In this document: piece after piece, positions 54,859 to 63,331 of the stretch
Layout: each line of letters starts with the position of its first letter
Position numbering within the stretch: the stretch's first letter is position 1
Position numbers and translations under genes: made by a program
Notes under the pieces: generated by a model
Database searches by the model: none
What the model saw: the letters and a program-made list of their open reading frames with translations, nothing else
Told to the model about the DNA's origin: nothing
Assembly: GCA_007693595.1 (NCBI GenBank)
Contig: REDI01000043.1
Span: forward strand, 1-64,000
DNA: 64,000 bases
Direction: 5' to 3'
From: Deltaproteobacteria bacterium
GTDB taxonomy: Bacteria > Myxococcota_A > UBA796 > GCA-2862545

Positions 54859-55389
54859 TTGACAACGGGTCCGATCGTCTTGGCGGGCCCCGATCCCGTC
54901 TGTCCGATCTCGTTCGCGGGGCGCTGGTGCCAGCTGCCGAGTGCGGAGCCATTCGACGGCACGGTGGTGCGGGCGTGCGACGCGCTGGCTGCGGGCCCTC
55001 CTCCCGGCCCGGTGCTCTTATTGGCCGAAGGGGAGCCGCCACCCAAGCTCCCACCCCGCGTGACGGTGGCCCCGTCGGGCCCTTGGTCGCAGGTGGTCGC
55101 CGACGCCTGGATCGAGCGTCTCATCGTCGCAAAGAAGGTCGAGAAACACCTACGGCATGACATCTACAGCCCCCTTGGCGTGCTGGTGGGGCATATAGAC
55201 CTGCTCCAGGAGCCTTCGCGGGGACCGCTGAGCGCCCCGCATCGATCTTCGATCCTGGCCATGCAGCGCGCGCTCGATCGGCTCGAAGATCAGCTAGACG
55301 CCCTGGTGCGCCTCCTCGAGTCCCACGAGGGCTTGTGGGCGCGCCGTCCACCCCATAGGGTGAAGACGTCTCGCGGGGAAGATGCATGA
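54859..55389 (+). CDS. Histidine-kinase DHp-like phosphotransfer protein without ATPase domain
   Basis: Taking TTG 54859 with a GGGGGA Shine-Dalgarno gives 176 residues; TTG 54847 lies in the terminator T-tract and is unlikely. Residues 1-80 are a short alpha/beta segment with a Pro-rich loop. From about residue 85, two helices resemble a histidine-kinase dimerization and phosphotransfer domain: an H-box with H100 in LRHDIYSPLGVLVGHIDLL, and a second helix (SSILAMQRALDRLEDQLDAL). The catalytic ATP-binding domain is absent. The receiver gene that follows overlaps its stop (ATGA), so this protein is a good candidate to pass phosphate to, or remove it from, that receiver, like Spo0B-type relays (inference). 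Confidence 0.55.
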   Translation: MTTGPIVLAGPDPVCPISFAGRWCQLPSAEPFDGTVVRACDALAAGPPPGPVLLLAEGEPPPKLPPRVTVAPSGPWSQVVADAWIERLIVAKKVEKHLRHDIYSPLGVLVGHIDLLQEPSRGPLSAPHRSSILAMQRALDRLEDQLDALVRLLESHEGLWARRPPHRVKTSRGEDA

Positions 55390-56003
55390 GCAAGGGGCAT
55401 GGGAACGGAGCGAACGGCGAGGGGACGCCCAAGTTCTACACGACCCACCAAGTGTCCAAGTTGCTCGGCGTCTCGATCCCAACCGTGTGCAACTGGACCG
55501 ACAGCGGTGAGCTCAAGGCTCATCGGACCCCCGGAGGTCATCGGCGGATCGGCCATGAATCGCTGGTTCACTTCGTCGAGCAGCGTGGCCTCGACATCTC
55601 GCTGGGTCCCGAGGACGCGCGAGCCCGGATCTTGATCGTTGACGATGAGCGAGACTTCAGCGAGATGCTCCGGGACTATCTTCAGATCAAGGGCTACGAC
55701 GTCGAGATCGCGGAGTCTGGGTTTCAGGCGGGCATGACCGTCGCGCGATTCCGGCCCGATCTGATCCTGATGGATATCATGATGCCCGAGATGAATGGTT
55801 TCGAGGTGCATCGGGTGCTCCGAAGCGAACCTCAAACAAGAGATATACCAGTCATTGCGTGCACGGCTTACCGAGACGCGGATGTGGACGCTCGTGTCGT
55901 CAAGGAACGATTCGAGGGTTTTATCGAAAAGCCCATCAAGATGAGCCAGCTCTTGCTGCTCATTCAGCGCACCCTGGGATCGAGCTCAGGGGTGGCCCGC
56001 TGA
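55386..56003 (+). CDS. Excisionase-type HTH plus receiver response regulator
   Basis: A 205-residue protein. Residues 17-66 are an excisionase/MerR-like winged HTH (YTTHQVSKLLGVSIPTVCNW, then AHRTPGGHRRI). Residues 81-200 are a receiver with D86/D87 in LIVDDERD, phospho-acceptor D130 in LILMDIMMPEMNG, T160 and K182 in IEKPIK, all intact. HTH before receiver is the reverse of the usual order, though this layout is known in Myxococcota-type genomes. It is translationally coupled to the DHp-like gene, which may modulate its phosphorylation. DNA targets are unknown. Confidence 0.88.
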   Translation: MSKGHGNGANGEGTPKFYTTHQVSKLLGVSIPTVCNWTDSGELKAHRTPGGHRRIGHESLVHFVEQRGLDISLGPEDARARILIVDDERDFSEMLRDYLQIKGYDVEIAESGFQAGMTVARFRPDLILMDIMMPEMNGFEVHRVLRSEPQTRDIPVIACTAYRDADVDARVVKERFEGFIEKPIKMSQLLLLIQRTLGSSSGVAR

Positions 56004-56193
56004 GGCCTCGATCGGGCGCGGACTTCCGCTGCCCCATGCAGGCGAGGGCACGGGTTCGATGGTGTCTGCAGGGGAAGCCGGCGCGCAGATCGGCCGCGGA
56101 TCGACGGGCCTGGCTCGGTGCCGCTGGGCGTGCTCGCTGGACCTGACGCGATACACCGGGGCGGGTGGCGCGGACGCGACCTGGGAGGGCCCC

Positions 56194-57729
56194 TTGCAGC
56201 ACCAGACAATCCTGATCCTCGACTTTGGTTCTCAGTATACCCAGCTCATCGCGCGGCGCGTGCGCGAGCTGGGTGTGTACTGCGAGATCCGACCGTGTAC
56301 CGACTCGGCGCCGACCGACCTCGACGAGAGCTTTATCGGGGTGATCCTCTCCGGGGGGCCCGCGAGTGTGCTCGGCGACGACGCCCCGCTGTTCGACGCC
56401 GCTTGGATCGCTGGCGATCTGCCAGTTCTCGGGATCTGCTACGGTCTCCAACAGCTCACCCACCTGCTCGGGGGCACGGTTGAGCGTGGGAAGGCGCGCG
56501 AGTACGGCCTGGCCCGCATCCTCCTCGACGATGATCCTGGCCCCCTCTTCGCTGACTTTGCTCCTGGCGATGCCCATACCGTCTGGATGAGCCACGGCGA
56601 TCACGTCGAGCATCCCCCTCCCGGCTACCGGGTGGTCGCCCGCTCTGCCGATGTCATCGCCGCGATCATGAGCGAGGACCAGCGGAGGTTCGGGCTACAG
56701 TTTCATCCTGAGGTCACCCACACGGGTCAAGGGCGCGAGCTCATCGCTCGGTTCGTCAAGGGGGTCTGCGGGGCACGCGGTGATTGGACCCCGGGCCAGT
56801 TCGTGGACGAGAAGGTCGTGGAGCTCCGCGAGACCATCGGCTCCCATCGGGTGATCTGTGGGCTCTCGGGTGGGGTCGACAGCTCGGTCACAGCCGCGTT
56901 GCTCCACGAGGCTGTTGGCGACCAGCTCTATTGCATCTTTGTAGATAACGGTCTGCTCCGCGAGGATGAGGTCGAGGAGGTGCGGGAGGAGTTCTCGGAG
57001 TTCAACCTGACGGTCGTCGATGCAGGCGAGCGCTTCCTCGACGCGCTCGCCGGGGTCACCGAGCCAGAGCGGAAGCGAAAGATCATCGGTGAGCTCTTTA
57101 TCCGCATCTTCGAAGAAGAGGCTCGACGGATCCAAGGCGCGCCCTTCTTGGCCCAAGGGACGCTCTACCCTGACGTGATCGAGTCGGTGAGCGTCCGGGG
57201 GCCCAGCGCAGTGATCAAGTCTCACCACAACGTCGGGGGCCTGCCCGACGACATGGACTTCTCGCTGGTCGAGCCGCTGCGGGAGCTCTTCAAGGACGAG
57301 GTCCGCGCGGTTGGCGAAGCGCTCGGCATGCACGAACGTCGCGTGTGGCGGCAGCCCTTCCCGGGGCCGGGACTAGCGGTCCGCTGTCTGGGTGAGCTGC
57401 TGCCGGAGCGGCTGGCGGCCCTACGTCGTGCCGACGCGATCTTTCGCCACGAGATCGAGCGAGCGGGCTTGAGCCGAGATATTTGGCAGTTCTTCGCAGT
57501 CCTTCTGCCGGTCAAGGCGGTGGGGGTCATGGGTGACGAGCGCACTTACGAAGAGGTCTGCGTGCTGCGAGCCGTACACAGCTTCGATGGCATGACGGCC
57601 GACTGGGTCCCACTTCCTCACGAGATCCTCGGTCGGTGTAGCAATCGGATCATCAATGAGATCCCTGGTATCAACCGCGTCACCTACGACATCAGCAGCA
57701 AGCCACCCGGCACCATCGAGTGGGAGTGA
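56194..57729 (+). CDS. guaA: GMP synthase (glutamine-hydrolysing)
   Basis: A 511-residue enzyme that converts XMP to GMP with glutamine and ATP. The start is TTG 56194, behind GGGAGG; the open frame continues upstream, but the family N-terminus ILILDFGSQYTQLIARRVRE begins here. The glutaminase part has C82 in GICYGLQQL and the His/Glu of LQFHPEVTH. The synthetase part has the ATP-pyrophosphatase loop LSGGVDSSVTA and the end INRVTYDISSKPPGTIEWE. Length is normal. It is convergent with the TPR gene. Confidence 0.96.
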   Translation: MQHQTILILDFGSQYTQLIARRVRELGVYCEIRPCTDSAPTDLDESFIGVILSGGPASVLGDDAPLFDAAWIAGDLPVLGICYGLQQLTHLLGGTVERGKAREYGLARILLDDDPGPLFADFAPGDAHTVWMSHGDHVEHPPPGYRVVARSADVIAAIMSEDQRRFGLQFHPEVTHTGQGRELIARFVKGVCGARGDWTPGQFVDEKVVELRETIGSHRVICGLSGGVDSSVTAALLHEAVGDQLYCIFVDNGLLREDEVEEVREEFSEFNLTVVDAGERFLDALAGVTEPERKRKIIGELFIRIFEEEARRIQGAPFLAQGTLYPDVIESVSVRGPSAVIKSHHNVGGLPDDMDFSLVEPLRELFKDEVRAVGEALGMHERRVWRQPFPGPGLAVRCLGELLPERLAALRRADAIFRHEIERAGLSRDIWQFFAVLLPVKAVGVMGDERTYEEVCVLRAVHSFDGMTADWVPLPHEILGRCSNRIINEIPGINRVTYDISSKPPGTIEWE

Positions 57730-57746
57730 GGCGACACAGTGCTGCC

Positions 57747-58589
57747 CTACTCGTCGAGCATCTCAGGTCCCCAGGGATCTTCACCGACCCAGACGAAGGC
57801 CTCTTGCTCCAGGACCTCGGCGAGCCGCTGGATGAGGTGATCGAGGGTGGGCACGCGGAGGAGGTTCCGAGCGAAGAGGATCAGACTCTCGGGGGGGCTC
57901 AGCCAGGGATCCGCGTCTTCGGGAGGCGTACCTTGGAACATGCCGAGCACCCTGGGGCTTATCGGGGGGCTGTTGTCGGAGAGCTCCGCGAGGTTTGGGC
58001 GCTCGGGTAGCCGAACGGGCACCCCGTTCCAGAGCTCCCGTACCTCGGGGGCGACATGGAGGAGCGCGGTCTCGAGGGCCTGCTCCCACCCTTTCGGATC
58101 GAGGGTGAGGGGGAAGGGATAGGACTCGGGGGAGAGCTGGTTGGCCGCCATGAGCGCTTGGACGGACTCCGCGCTGCGGCCGGGCAGATACTCGAGCGCG
58201 AGGCCGATGACGAAGTGGGCCTCGGCTAGGGAGGGGTCTAAGCGGAGCGCCTCGCGAGCGTCGGTGATGGCTCCGTGCAGATCGCAGGTGTCGAGCCGCG
58301 CCATGGCGAGGCTGGTGAGACGATCGGCGCGCGGGGTAGGATCGAGGTGCAAGAGCTGCTGCCAGCTCAGCACCGCTCCTTCCGCATCCGCCATGCCGAG
58401 CTGGGCCTTGGCGAGCAGCTCTAGGGCGTCGAGGTGCGTGGGCTTCTCGTCGAGGAGCTCCTCGGCTTCGAGGACCGCCTCGGCCCAGGCATAGCGCTCG
58501 ACCAAGCGACGGATGTGGCGGAGGCGCAGCGAGACGTTCAGGCCGGGGTCAAGCGCCCACCCTACGGGGATCTCGTCGTCGAAATTCAT
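57747..58589 (-). CDS. TPR protein with degenerate zincin-like C-terminal domain
   Basis: A 280-residue protein. Residues 20-160 hold three to four TPR motifs (YAWAEAVLEAEELLDEKP, GDAEGAVLSWQQLLHLDP-like helices). The C-terminal part (PEVRELWNGVPVRLPERPNL, RVLGMFQGTP, PESLILFARNLLRV) resembles the DUF1025-type metallopeptidase fold, where a helix with HExxH follows. Here that position reads EQEAFVW (Q262, E263, V266): the Glu stays but both His are lost, so zinc binding is unlikely. It may be a binding protein derived from such a peptidase (inference). It lies ten bases after the next minus-strand gene and is probably co-transcribed. Confidence 0.6.
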   Translation of the reverse strand: MNFDDEIPVGWALDPGLNVSLRLRHIRRLVERYAWAEAVLEAEELLDEKPTHLDALELLAKAQLGMADAEGAVLSWQQLLHLDPTPRADRLTSLAMARLDTCDLHGAITDAREALRLDPSLAEAHFVIGLALEYLPGRSAESVQALMAANQLSPESYPFPLTLDPKGWEQALETALLHVAPEVRELWNGVPVRLPERPNLAELSDNSPPISPRVLGMFQGTPPEDADPWLSPPESLILFARNLLRVPTLDHLIQRLAEVLEQEAFVWVGEDPWGPEMLDE

Positions 58590-58599
58590 GACTTCAGGC

Positions 58600-59484
58600 C
58601 TAACTCAGCACGAAGAAGAAGGCTCCGAGCCCCGCGACGGCGAGGAGGCCGAGGAGGACGAGGACGGCGACCACGCCGACGACCAGTCCGATCTTTGAGG
58701 CTCCGCTGGCCTTCGAAGGCGCAGGCGTATGGGGTTCCCCGCCCGCGGTGTCGGGAGGCGTCTTCGCTGCGGGTGCGGGCTTGGGGGTCGAGCCGCGCGC
58801 GGGGAGTCCCCCACGCAGGGCGATGCTGAAGTGGGCGAATTCGGCGATGTCTTTGCATAGGTCGAGATCGGTGAGCATCCAGAGCTCGAACTGGGCCTCT
58901 TCGGCGGAGCTCGCCATGCGGTCCGCCTCGTAGAGGGGCAGCGGGGCGCGGTCGAGGATCGGCTTGTCAGGCACCACGTCGAACTTGACCTTGGCGTTGT
59001 CTCGGAGCCAGCGTTTGACCCGATAGCGGGCCTCGAGAATGCCGAGCGGGTTGCCCCCGAGGGGCTCGGCCAGGGCTGCGATCTGGGAGCGATCGGCTTG
59101 TGCGCCGTAGACGGCCTCAAGCAGGGTGACCTCCTCGGGGAGCTCGGCGCGTGCGCGGCGAAGCAGGCCCTTGGGGGCTTGCTTTCGGGTGTAGAGGCTC
59201 GGCTTGTCCCCGTCGGTGGCACGGCTGCCTGCGGCCTTGACCTTTTGAGTGATGATGTCGTGGGCCCAGCCCTCGACTTTCCGGCCGTCGGACACGTTGA
59301 CGATGCCCCCACCGAACTCCGCGCAGGCTTCATCGCAGGGTGCCTTGCCTCGATCTTCTCCCAATCGGGAGGTGGAGATGGCGTAGTACCAGTCGGCCAC
59401 TCGCTGGGCCATGATCTGCCCGGCTTCTGCGTCGCCGGAGCGCCACTCTTTGAAGAGCTGACGCACAGTCTTGCCACCGCTCAT
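58600..59484 (-). CDS. Tail-anchored hypothetical protein with sigma-like N-terminus
   Basis: A 294-residue protein. The first 35 residues (TVRQLFKEWRSGDAEAGQIM) resemble the start of ECF sigma-factor region 2, but no clear region 4 DNA-binding helix is seen. Residues 40-225 are a mixed helical domain of unknown family, containing two Cys close together (CDEACAEF). A Pro/Ala-rich linker (APAAKTPPD) leads to one hydrophobic C-terminal anchor (about 267-293, VVGVVAVLVLLGLLAVAGLG), so the protein should be a cytoplasmic domain tethered to the membrane. It is probably co-transcribed with the TPR gene ten bases downstream. Confidence 0.6.
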   Translation of the reverse strand: MSGGKTVRQLFKEWRSGDAEAGQIMAQRVADWYYAISTSRLGEDRGKAPCDEACAEFGGGIVNVSDGRKVEGWAHDIITQKVKAAGSRATDGDKPSLYTRKQAPKGLLRRARAELPEEVTLLEAVYGAQADRSQIAALAEPLGGNPLGILEARYRVKRWLRDNAKVKFDVVPDKPILDRAPLPLYEADRMASSAEEAQFELWMLTDLDLCKDIAEFAHFSIALRGGLPARGSTPKPAPAAKTPPDTAGGEPHTPAPSKASGASKIGLVVGVVAVLVLLGLLAVAGLGAFFFVLS

Positions 59485-59585
59485 GGGAGAACTCCTGAAG
59501 TGTAGGGGCGGTCGGGACCGACCCGTGAGATAGGTGGGATGCTACCTGTACCCGGCTGCAGGTTCAACCTCGCCGGCCGAGGCGA

Positions 59586-60287
59586 TCACGAGGAACTTGG
59601 ATGGGTAGGGGGGAGGGGGCGCATGCGGACGGAGGTCAGCAGCCTCCCATGGAGCCAGGCGTAGCGGCCTTCGACCTCGAACGGGCCCTCACCGTGCTCC
59701 AGCTTCAGCTGAATGGCGGCGAGGCCGTCGGTGCCGGGCCAGACCTCGGCTTCCTGGAAGCCGACATAGCGACGTACATGGGGGTTGATGGCCTTATAGA
59801 TACTCTCTTTGAGCGAGAAACGAAGCAGGGTGGCGATCCACTGGCGGTCGGGATCGAGCTGCTGCACCGCCTTGAGCTCTTCAGGGGTCAGGACCTTGGA
59901 GCTCACTGCCGGACGGGCGGGCCCGTACTCTTCGAGGTCGACCCCCAGCGTGGCGCCGAAGTCCTGGCTGACCAGCGCGACAGCCAGGGTGCGCTTGTGA
60001 GAGATGCTGCCGACGAGACCGTCAGGGAGGACCGGCGCGCCCAGCTCATCGACCGCGATGGCCGGGGGACGGACGCCGAGTTGTTGGGCAGCCAGCCGGA
60101 GGGCCATGCGACCCCCGACGAAGCTCATCTGGCGCAGCCCACGATGGGACGCCGCCATCGCCGCCTCGTCCGGATGGAGCTGGGAGAGCACATCGGGTGG
60201 GATGGGCTCGGGCTCTGCCGGGAGATGGACGGCGGTGACGATCCCATGCGGTGAGGCGTGATGGTAGGCAAGTCGAAATGCGTTCAC
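59586..60287 (-). CDS. 4'-Phosphopantetheinyl transferase (EntD/Sfp type)
   Basis: A 233-residue enzyme, GTG start. It moves the phosphopantetheine arm of CoA to a Ser of carrier proteins. The key pattern SISHKRTLAVAL, then GVDLEEYGPA (metal-binding Asp and Glu) and FSLKESIYKAINP (W/F-x-x-K-E-S/A-x-x-K) is complete. Length suits the EntD-like branch rather than AcpS (about 125). Carrier proteins of polyketide or peptide synthases are likely targets, but none is in the window. It is divergent from the topoisomerase gene. Confidence 0.9.
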   Translation of the reverse strand: MNAFRLAYHHASPHGIVTAVHLPAEPEPIPPDVLSQLHPDEAAMAASHRGLRQMSFVGGRMALRLAAQQLGVRPPAIAVDELGAPVLPDGLVGSISHKRTLAVALVSQDFGATLGVDLEEYGPARPAVSSKVLTPEELKAVQQLDPDRQWIATLLRFSLKESIYKAINPHVRRYVGFQEAEVWPGTDGLAAIQLKLEHGEGPFEVEGRYAWLHGRLLTSVRMRPLPPTHPSSS

Positions 60288-60484
60288 CTGTCCAGCCTAA
60301 CGCATTGCTGGGGGCCAGCGCTGCACCGCCCAGTATTGGGCAGCGAAGATCGGTCCTTAGGACCCCCGTGGTGCGATTCCCTCTTGACCGGGACGGGCTA
60401 GCCCCTTTAGCTTCCCCCCCCGCGCGCCGGTCGATGATGAAGGCTCACCCCGCTGGCGCGCCCCAGACACGCCGAGAGGGACCT

Positions 60485-63331
60485 GTGGCAAAGCGCCTGA
60501 TCATTACCGAGAAGCCCAGCGTTGCACGTGATATTGCAGAGGCTTTAGGAGGCTTCGAGAGCTTCGATGAGCACCTCGAGAGCGATGCGTTCATCGTGAC
60601 CTGGGCCGTGGGGCACCTCCTTCGGCTGGCGGATCCGGCAGCCTACGACAAGGTCTGGGCGCGGTGGACGGTCAAGAACCTACCGATCATCCCAGACTCT
60701 TTCATGGTTCAGCCTCGCGATGGGCAGAAGACCCGCATCAAGCACATCCAGAAGCTCGGCCGCCGCGCCGACGTCGAGGGGCTGGTCAACGCCTGCGACG
60801 CGGGTCGTGAAGGCGAGCTGATCTTTCGCCGGATCGTCGAATACACTGGACTCGACGAGCTACCGATCCAACGGCTTTGGCTCCAGTCGATGACGACCGA
60901 GGCCATCCACAAGGCCTTCGCGGAGCTGCGTCCGGGCCAGGATCTCGACCCCCTCGCCGACGCCGCCTGGCTGCGATCCGTCGGCGACTGGCTGGTAGGC
61001 ATCAACGCGACCCGCGCCATGACCAAGCGGCTCAGCGGGCGCTCGACGAAGGACTCTTGGTCCGTCGGTCGGGTTCAGACCCCGACCCTCAATCTCCTCG
61101 TCCAGCAGGAGCGCGAGATCCAGGCCCACGTTCCGCGACCTTACTGGGAGATCGAGGCCCACTTCACGCACCAGGAGCAGGGCTGGGTGGGCAAGTGGTT
61201 CGATCCCGATCGCTCCTCGGACGATCGCGATGTTAAGCCTACACGAATCTTCGACGAGGCTCGGGCGACCAAGATCCTGCGGGGTGTCGAAGAAGCGAGC
61301 GTCGGCGAAGCCTCAGAGAAGCGGCGCCGAGTCCAGAAGAAGCCGCCTCTTCTCTTCGATCTCACGGCCCTGCAGCGGGAAGCCAACGCCCGATTCAGCT
61401 TCTCCGCCAAGCGCACCCTCGACGCGGCGCAGCGCTTGTACGAGGGCCATAAGCTCATCACCTACCCGCGGACCGACTCCCGCTATCTGCCAGCGGACTA
61501 TGCCGAGACCGTGAACGAAGTGCTCCAAGCCCTCCAAGCCGATGTCGACTTCAAGGATCTCGCCAGCGGCATCCTGGCGCAAGGGCCGCAGAACCTCTCT
61601 CGCCTGCTCGACGGCAGCAAGGTGAGCGACCACTTCGCCATCGTGCCGACGGGCAACGAGAGCGAGCGTAGCCTATCCCCCGATGATGCGCGGATCTATG
61701 AGCTCATCGTGCGCCAGTTCCTCGCCGCCCTCATGGGGCCGGCGACGGAGGCGAAGGTCGAGCGCGTCGTGAGTTTGACCCTCGACGGTGAGCTGGCGCG
61801 CTTTCGTACCCTCGAGACCACGGTCGAGATCCCAGGCTTCCTCGCGGCGCTCAAGCCTGTCGACCCCGAGGCACCGGCGGTGGAGCGAATGCCTCCCCTC
61901 GTCCCAGGTCAGGATCGGGTCGAGGGTGTCAAGGTACAGATCGGCGACGCGGAACTCACCGCCAAAGAGACCCGCCCCCCTGGGCGGTACACCGAAGCAC
62001 GGCTGCTGGGCATGATGGAGTCGGCAGGCAAGCTCGTAGATGATGAGGATCTTGCCGAGGCGATGCGGGGCAAGGGCCTCGGCACTCCGGCGACCCGCGC
62101 GGACACCATCGAGAACCTGATCCGAAAGCAGTACGCTAGGCGAGCGCGCGGCCAGCTCGCTCCGACCCCCAAGGGCATGCGCTTGATCGACGTCATGGAC
62201 CGCCTCGATGTCGAGGCGCTGCTCCACCCTTCTCTCACGGGAGAGTGGGAGTACAAGCTGGGTCAGGTCGAGAAGGGCGCGATGAGTCGGAGCGAGGTCT
62301 TCGAGGCGATCCGTGCCTTGACCTGCGACGTAACCAAGGCGGTCGTCGACTTCGAGTATGACGAGATCTATGCCGATGAGCCTCCAATGGGGACCTGTCC
62401 TGGCTGTGGCGAGGGGCAGATCATCGAGAACGCCTGGGGATACCCCTGTAGCCGAAACATCGACAAAGATAGTCCGTGCCGCTTCATGATCTGGAAGGAC
62501 CGAGGGGGTCGCTTCATGGATCGACGTGTCGTGACGCAGCTCCTCAAGGAGCGCAAGGTTGGACCGATCGGAGGCTTCTTCGACAAGGGAGGCCGCGAGT
62601 CCGAGGCGACGCTCCATCTTGAGTTTGATGACGAGAAGGAGCAGTGGGTCGTTCGACTCGACTTCGGCAGCTCCGCCGATCAGAACGATGAGCCCGAGAA
62701 GGTGCTCGGCAAGCTCTGCCCTGATCCCGACGTTCCCGAACGGTGGATCCTCGAGACAACGCATCGCTACGTGACGGAGCGGCTCTTTCACAAGGAAGTC
62801 AAGAACGGCCCCAAGTTACCAAAAGTCGTTTGCCATCGCGAGATTGCGGCGGACGAGGCCATCGAATACTTCTCGGAGCGCGCCCGCACCCCGATGCTCG
62901 ATGACTTCGTCAGTCGGCGTGGGCGCCCCTTCCGCGCCACCCTGTACCGCCGGCCAACCGGCGGGCATGGCTTCGAGTTCCCGCCGCGCGAAGGGGCGGC
63001 CAAGAAGAAGGCTTCCACGACCAAGAAGACGACGAAGAAGGCTTCCACGACGAAGAAGGCGACGAAGAAGGCTTCCACGCCGAAGAAGGCTTCTACGACG
63101 AAGAAGGCTTCCACGACGAAGAAGGCTTCTACGACGAAGAAGGCTTCCACGCCGAAGAAGGCTTCCACGACGAAGAAGGCTTCCACGACGAAGAAGGCGG
63201 CGGCGAAGGAGACGACGGCGGCGAAGAAGAAGACGACGGCGAAGAAGAAGACGACGACGAAGGCGACGGCCGCGAAGGCGTCCTCGGCCTCCTCTAAGGC
63301 CGTTTCGAGCACCGAGGAAGCCTCTCCGTGA
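60485..63331 (+). CDS. topB: DNA topoisomerase III (type IA) with Lys-rich histone-like tail
   Basis: A 948-residue enzyme; the start is GTG 60485 after GAGAGGG. The Toprim domain has LIITEKPSVARDIAEALGG and NACDAGREGELIFRRI. The active-site Tyr is Y327 in ITYPRTDSRYL. A Cys-based segment near residue 640 (CPGCGEGQ, then YPCSR and SPCRF) may bind zinc. The last 110 residues (about 838-948) are almost entirely Lys, Ala, Ser and Thr in KKAST units, like eukaryotic H1 or bacterial HC-type tails, and should bind DNA without sequence preference. TopB cuts one DNA strand and decatenates. The next gene overlaps the stop (GTGA). Confidence 0.92.
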   Translation: MAKRLIITEKPSVARDIAEALGGFESFDEHLESDAFIVTWAVGHLLRLADPAAYDKVWARWTVKNLPIIPDSFMVQPRDGQKTRIKHIQKLGRRADVEGLVNACDAGREGELIFRRIVEYTGLDELPIQRLWLQSMTTEAIHKAFAELRPGQDLDPLADAAWLRSVGDWLVGINATRAMTKRLSGRSTKDSWSVGRVQTPTLNLLVQQEREIQAHVPRPYWEIEAHFTHQEQGWVGKWFDPDRSSDDRDVKPTRIFDEARATKILRGVEEASVGEASEKRRRVQKKPPLLFDLTALQREANARFSFSAKRTLDAAQRLYEGHKLITYPRTDSRYLPADYAETVNEVLQALQADVDFKDLASGILAQGPQNLSRLLDGSKVSDHFAIVPTGNESERSLSPDDARIYELIVRQFLAALMGPATEAKVERVVSLTLDGELARFRTLETTVEIPGFLAALKPVDPEAPAVERMPPLVPGQDRVEGVKVQIGDAELTAKETRPPGRYTEARLLGMMESAGKLVDDEDLAEAMRGKGLGTPATRADTIENLIRKQYARRARGQLAPTPKGMRLIDVMDRLDVEALLHPSLTGEWEYKLGQVEKGAMSRSEVFEAIRALTCDVTKAVVDFEYDEIYADEPPMGTCPGCGEGQIIENAWGYPCSRNIDKDSPCRFMIWKDRGGRFMDRRVVTQLLKERKVGPIGGFFDKGGRESEATLHLEFDDEKEQWVVRLDFGSSADQNDEPEKVLGKLCPDPDVPERWILETTHRYVTERLFHKEVKNGPKLPKVVCHREIAADEAIEYFSERARTPMLDDFVSRRGRPFRATLYRRPTGGHGFEFPPREGAAKKKASTTKKTTKKASTTKKATKKASTPKKASTTKKASTTKKASTTKKASTPKKASTTKKASTTKKAAAKETTAAKKKTTAKKKTTTKATAAKASSASSKAVSSTEEASP
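63001..63280 (+). repeat. 18-bp in-frame repeat coding for KKAST(T/P) units
   Basis: About nine copies of AAGAAGGCTTCCACGACG, some with a TCT or CCG variant and some shortened to 12 bases. It encodes the Lys-rich tail of the topoisomerase. Units are multiples of three or six, so the frame survives copy-number change. Confidence 0.88.

Noticed and set aside
63001-63280. Repeat array as a mobile or CRISPR element
   Set aside because: The units are in frame and code for the Lys-rich tail of the topoisomerase.
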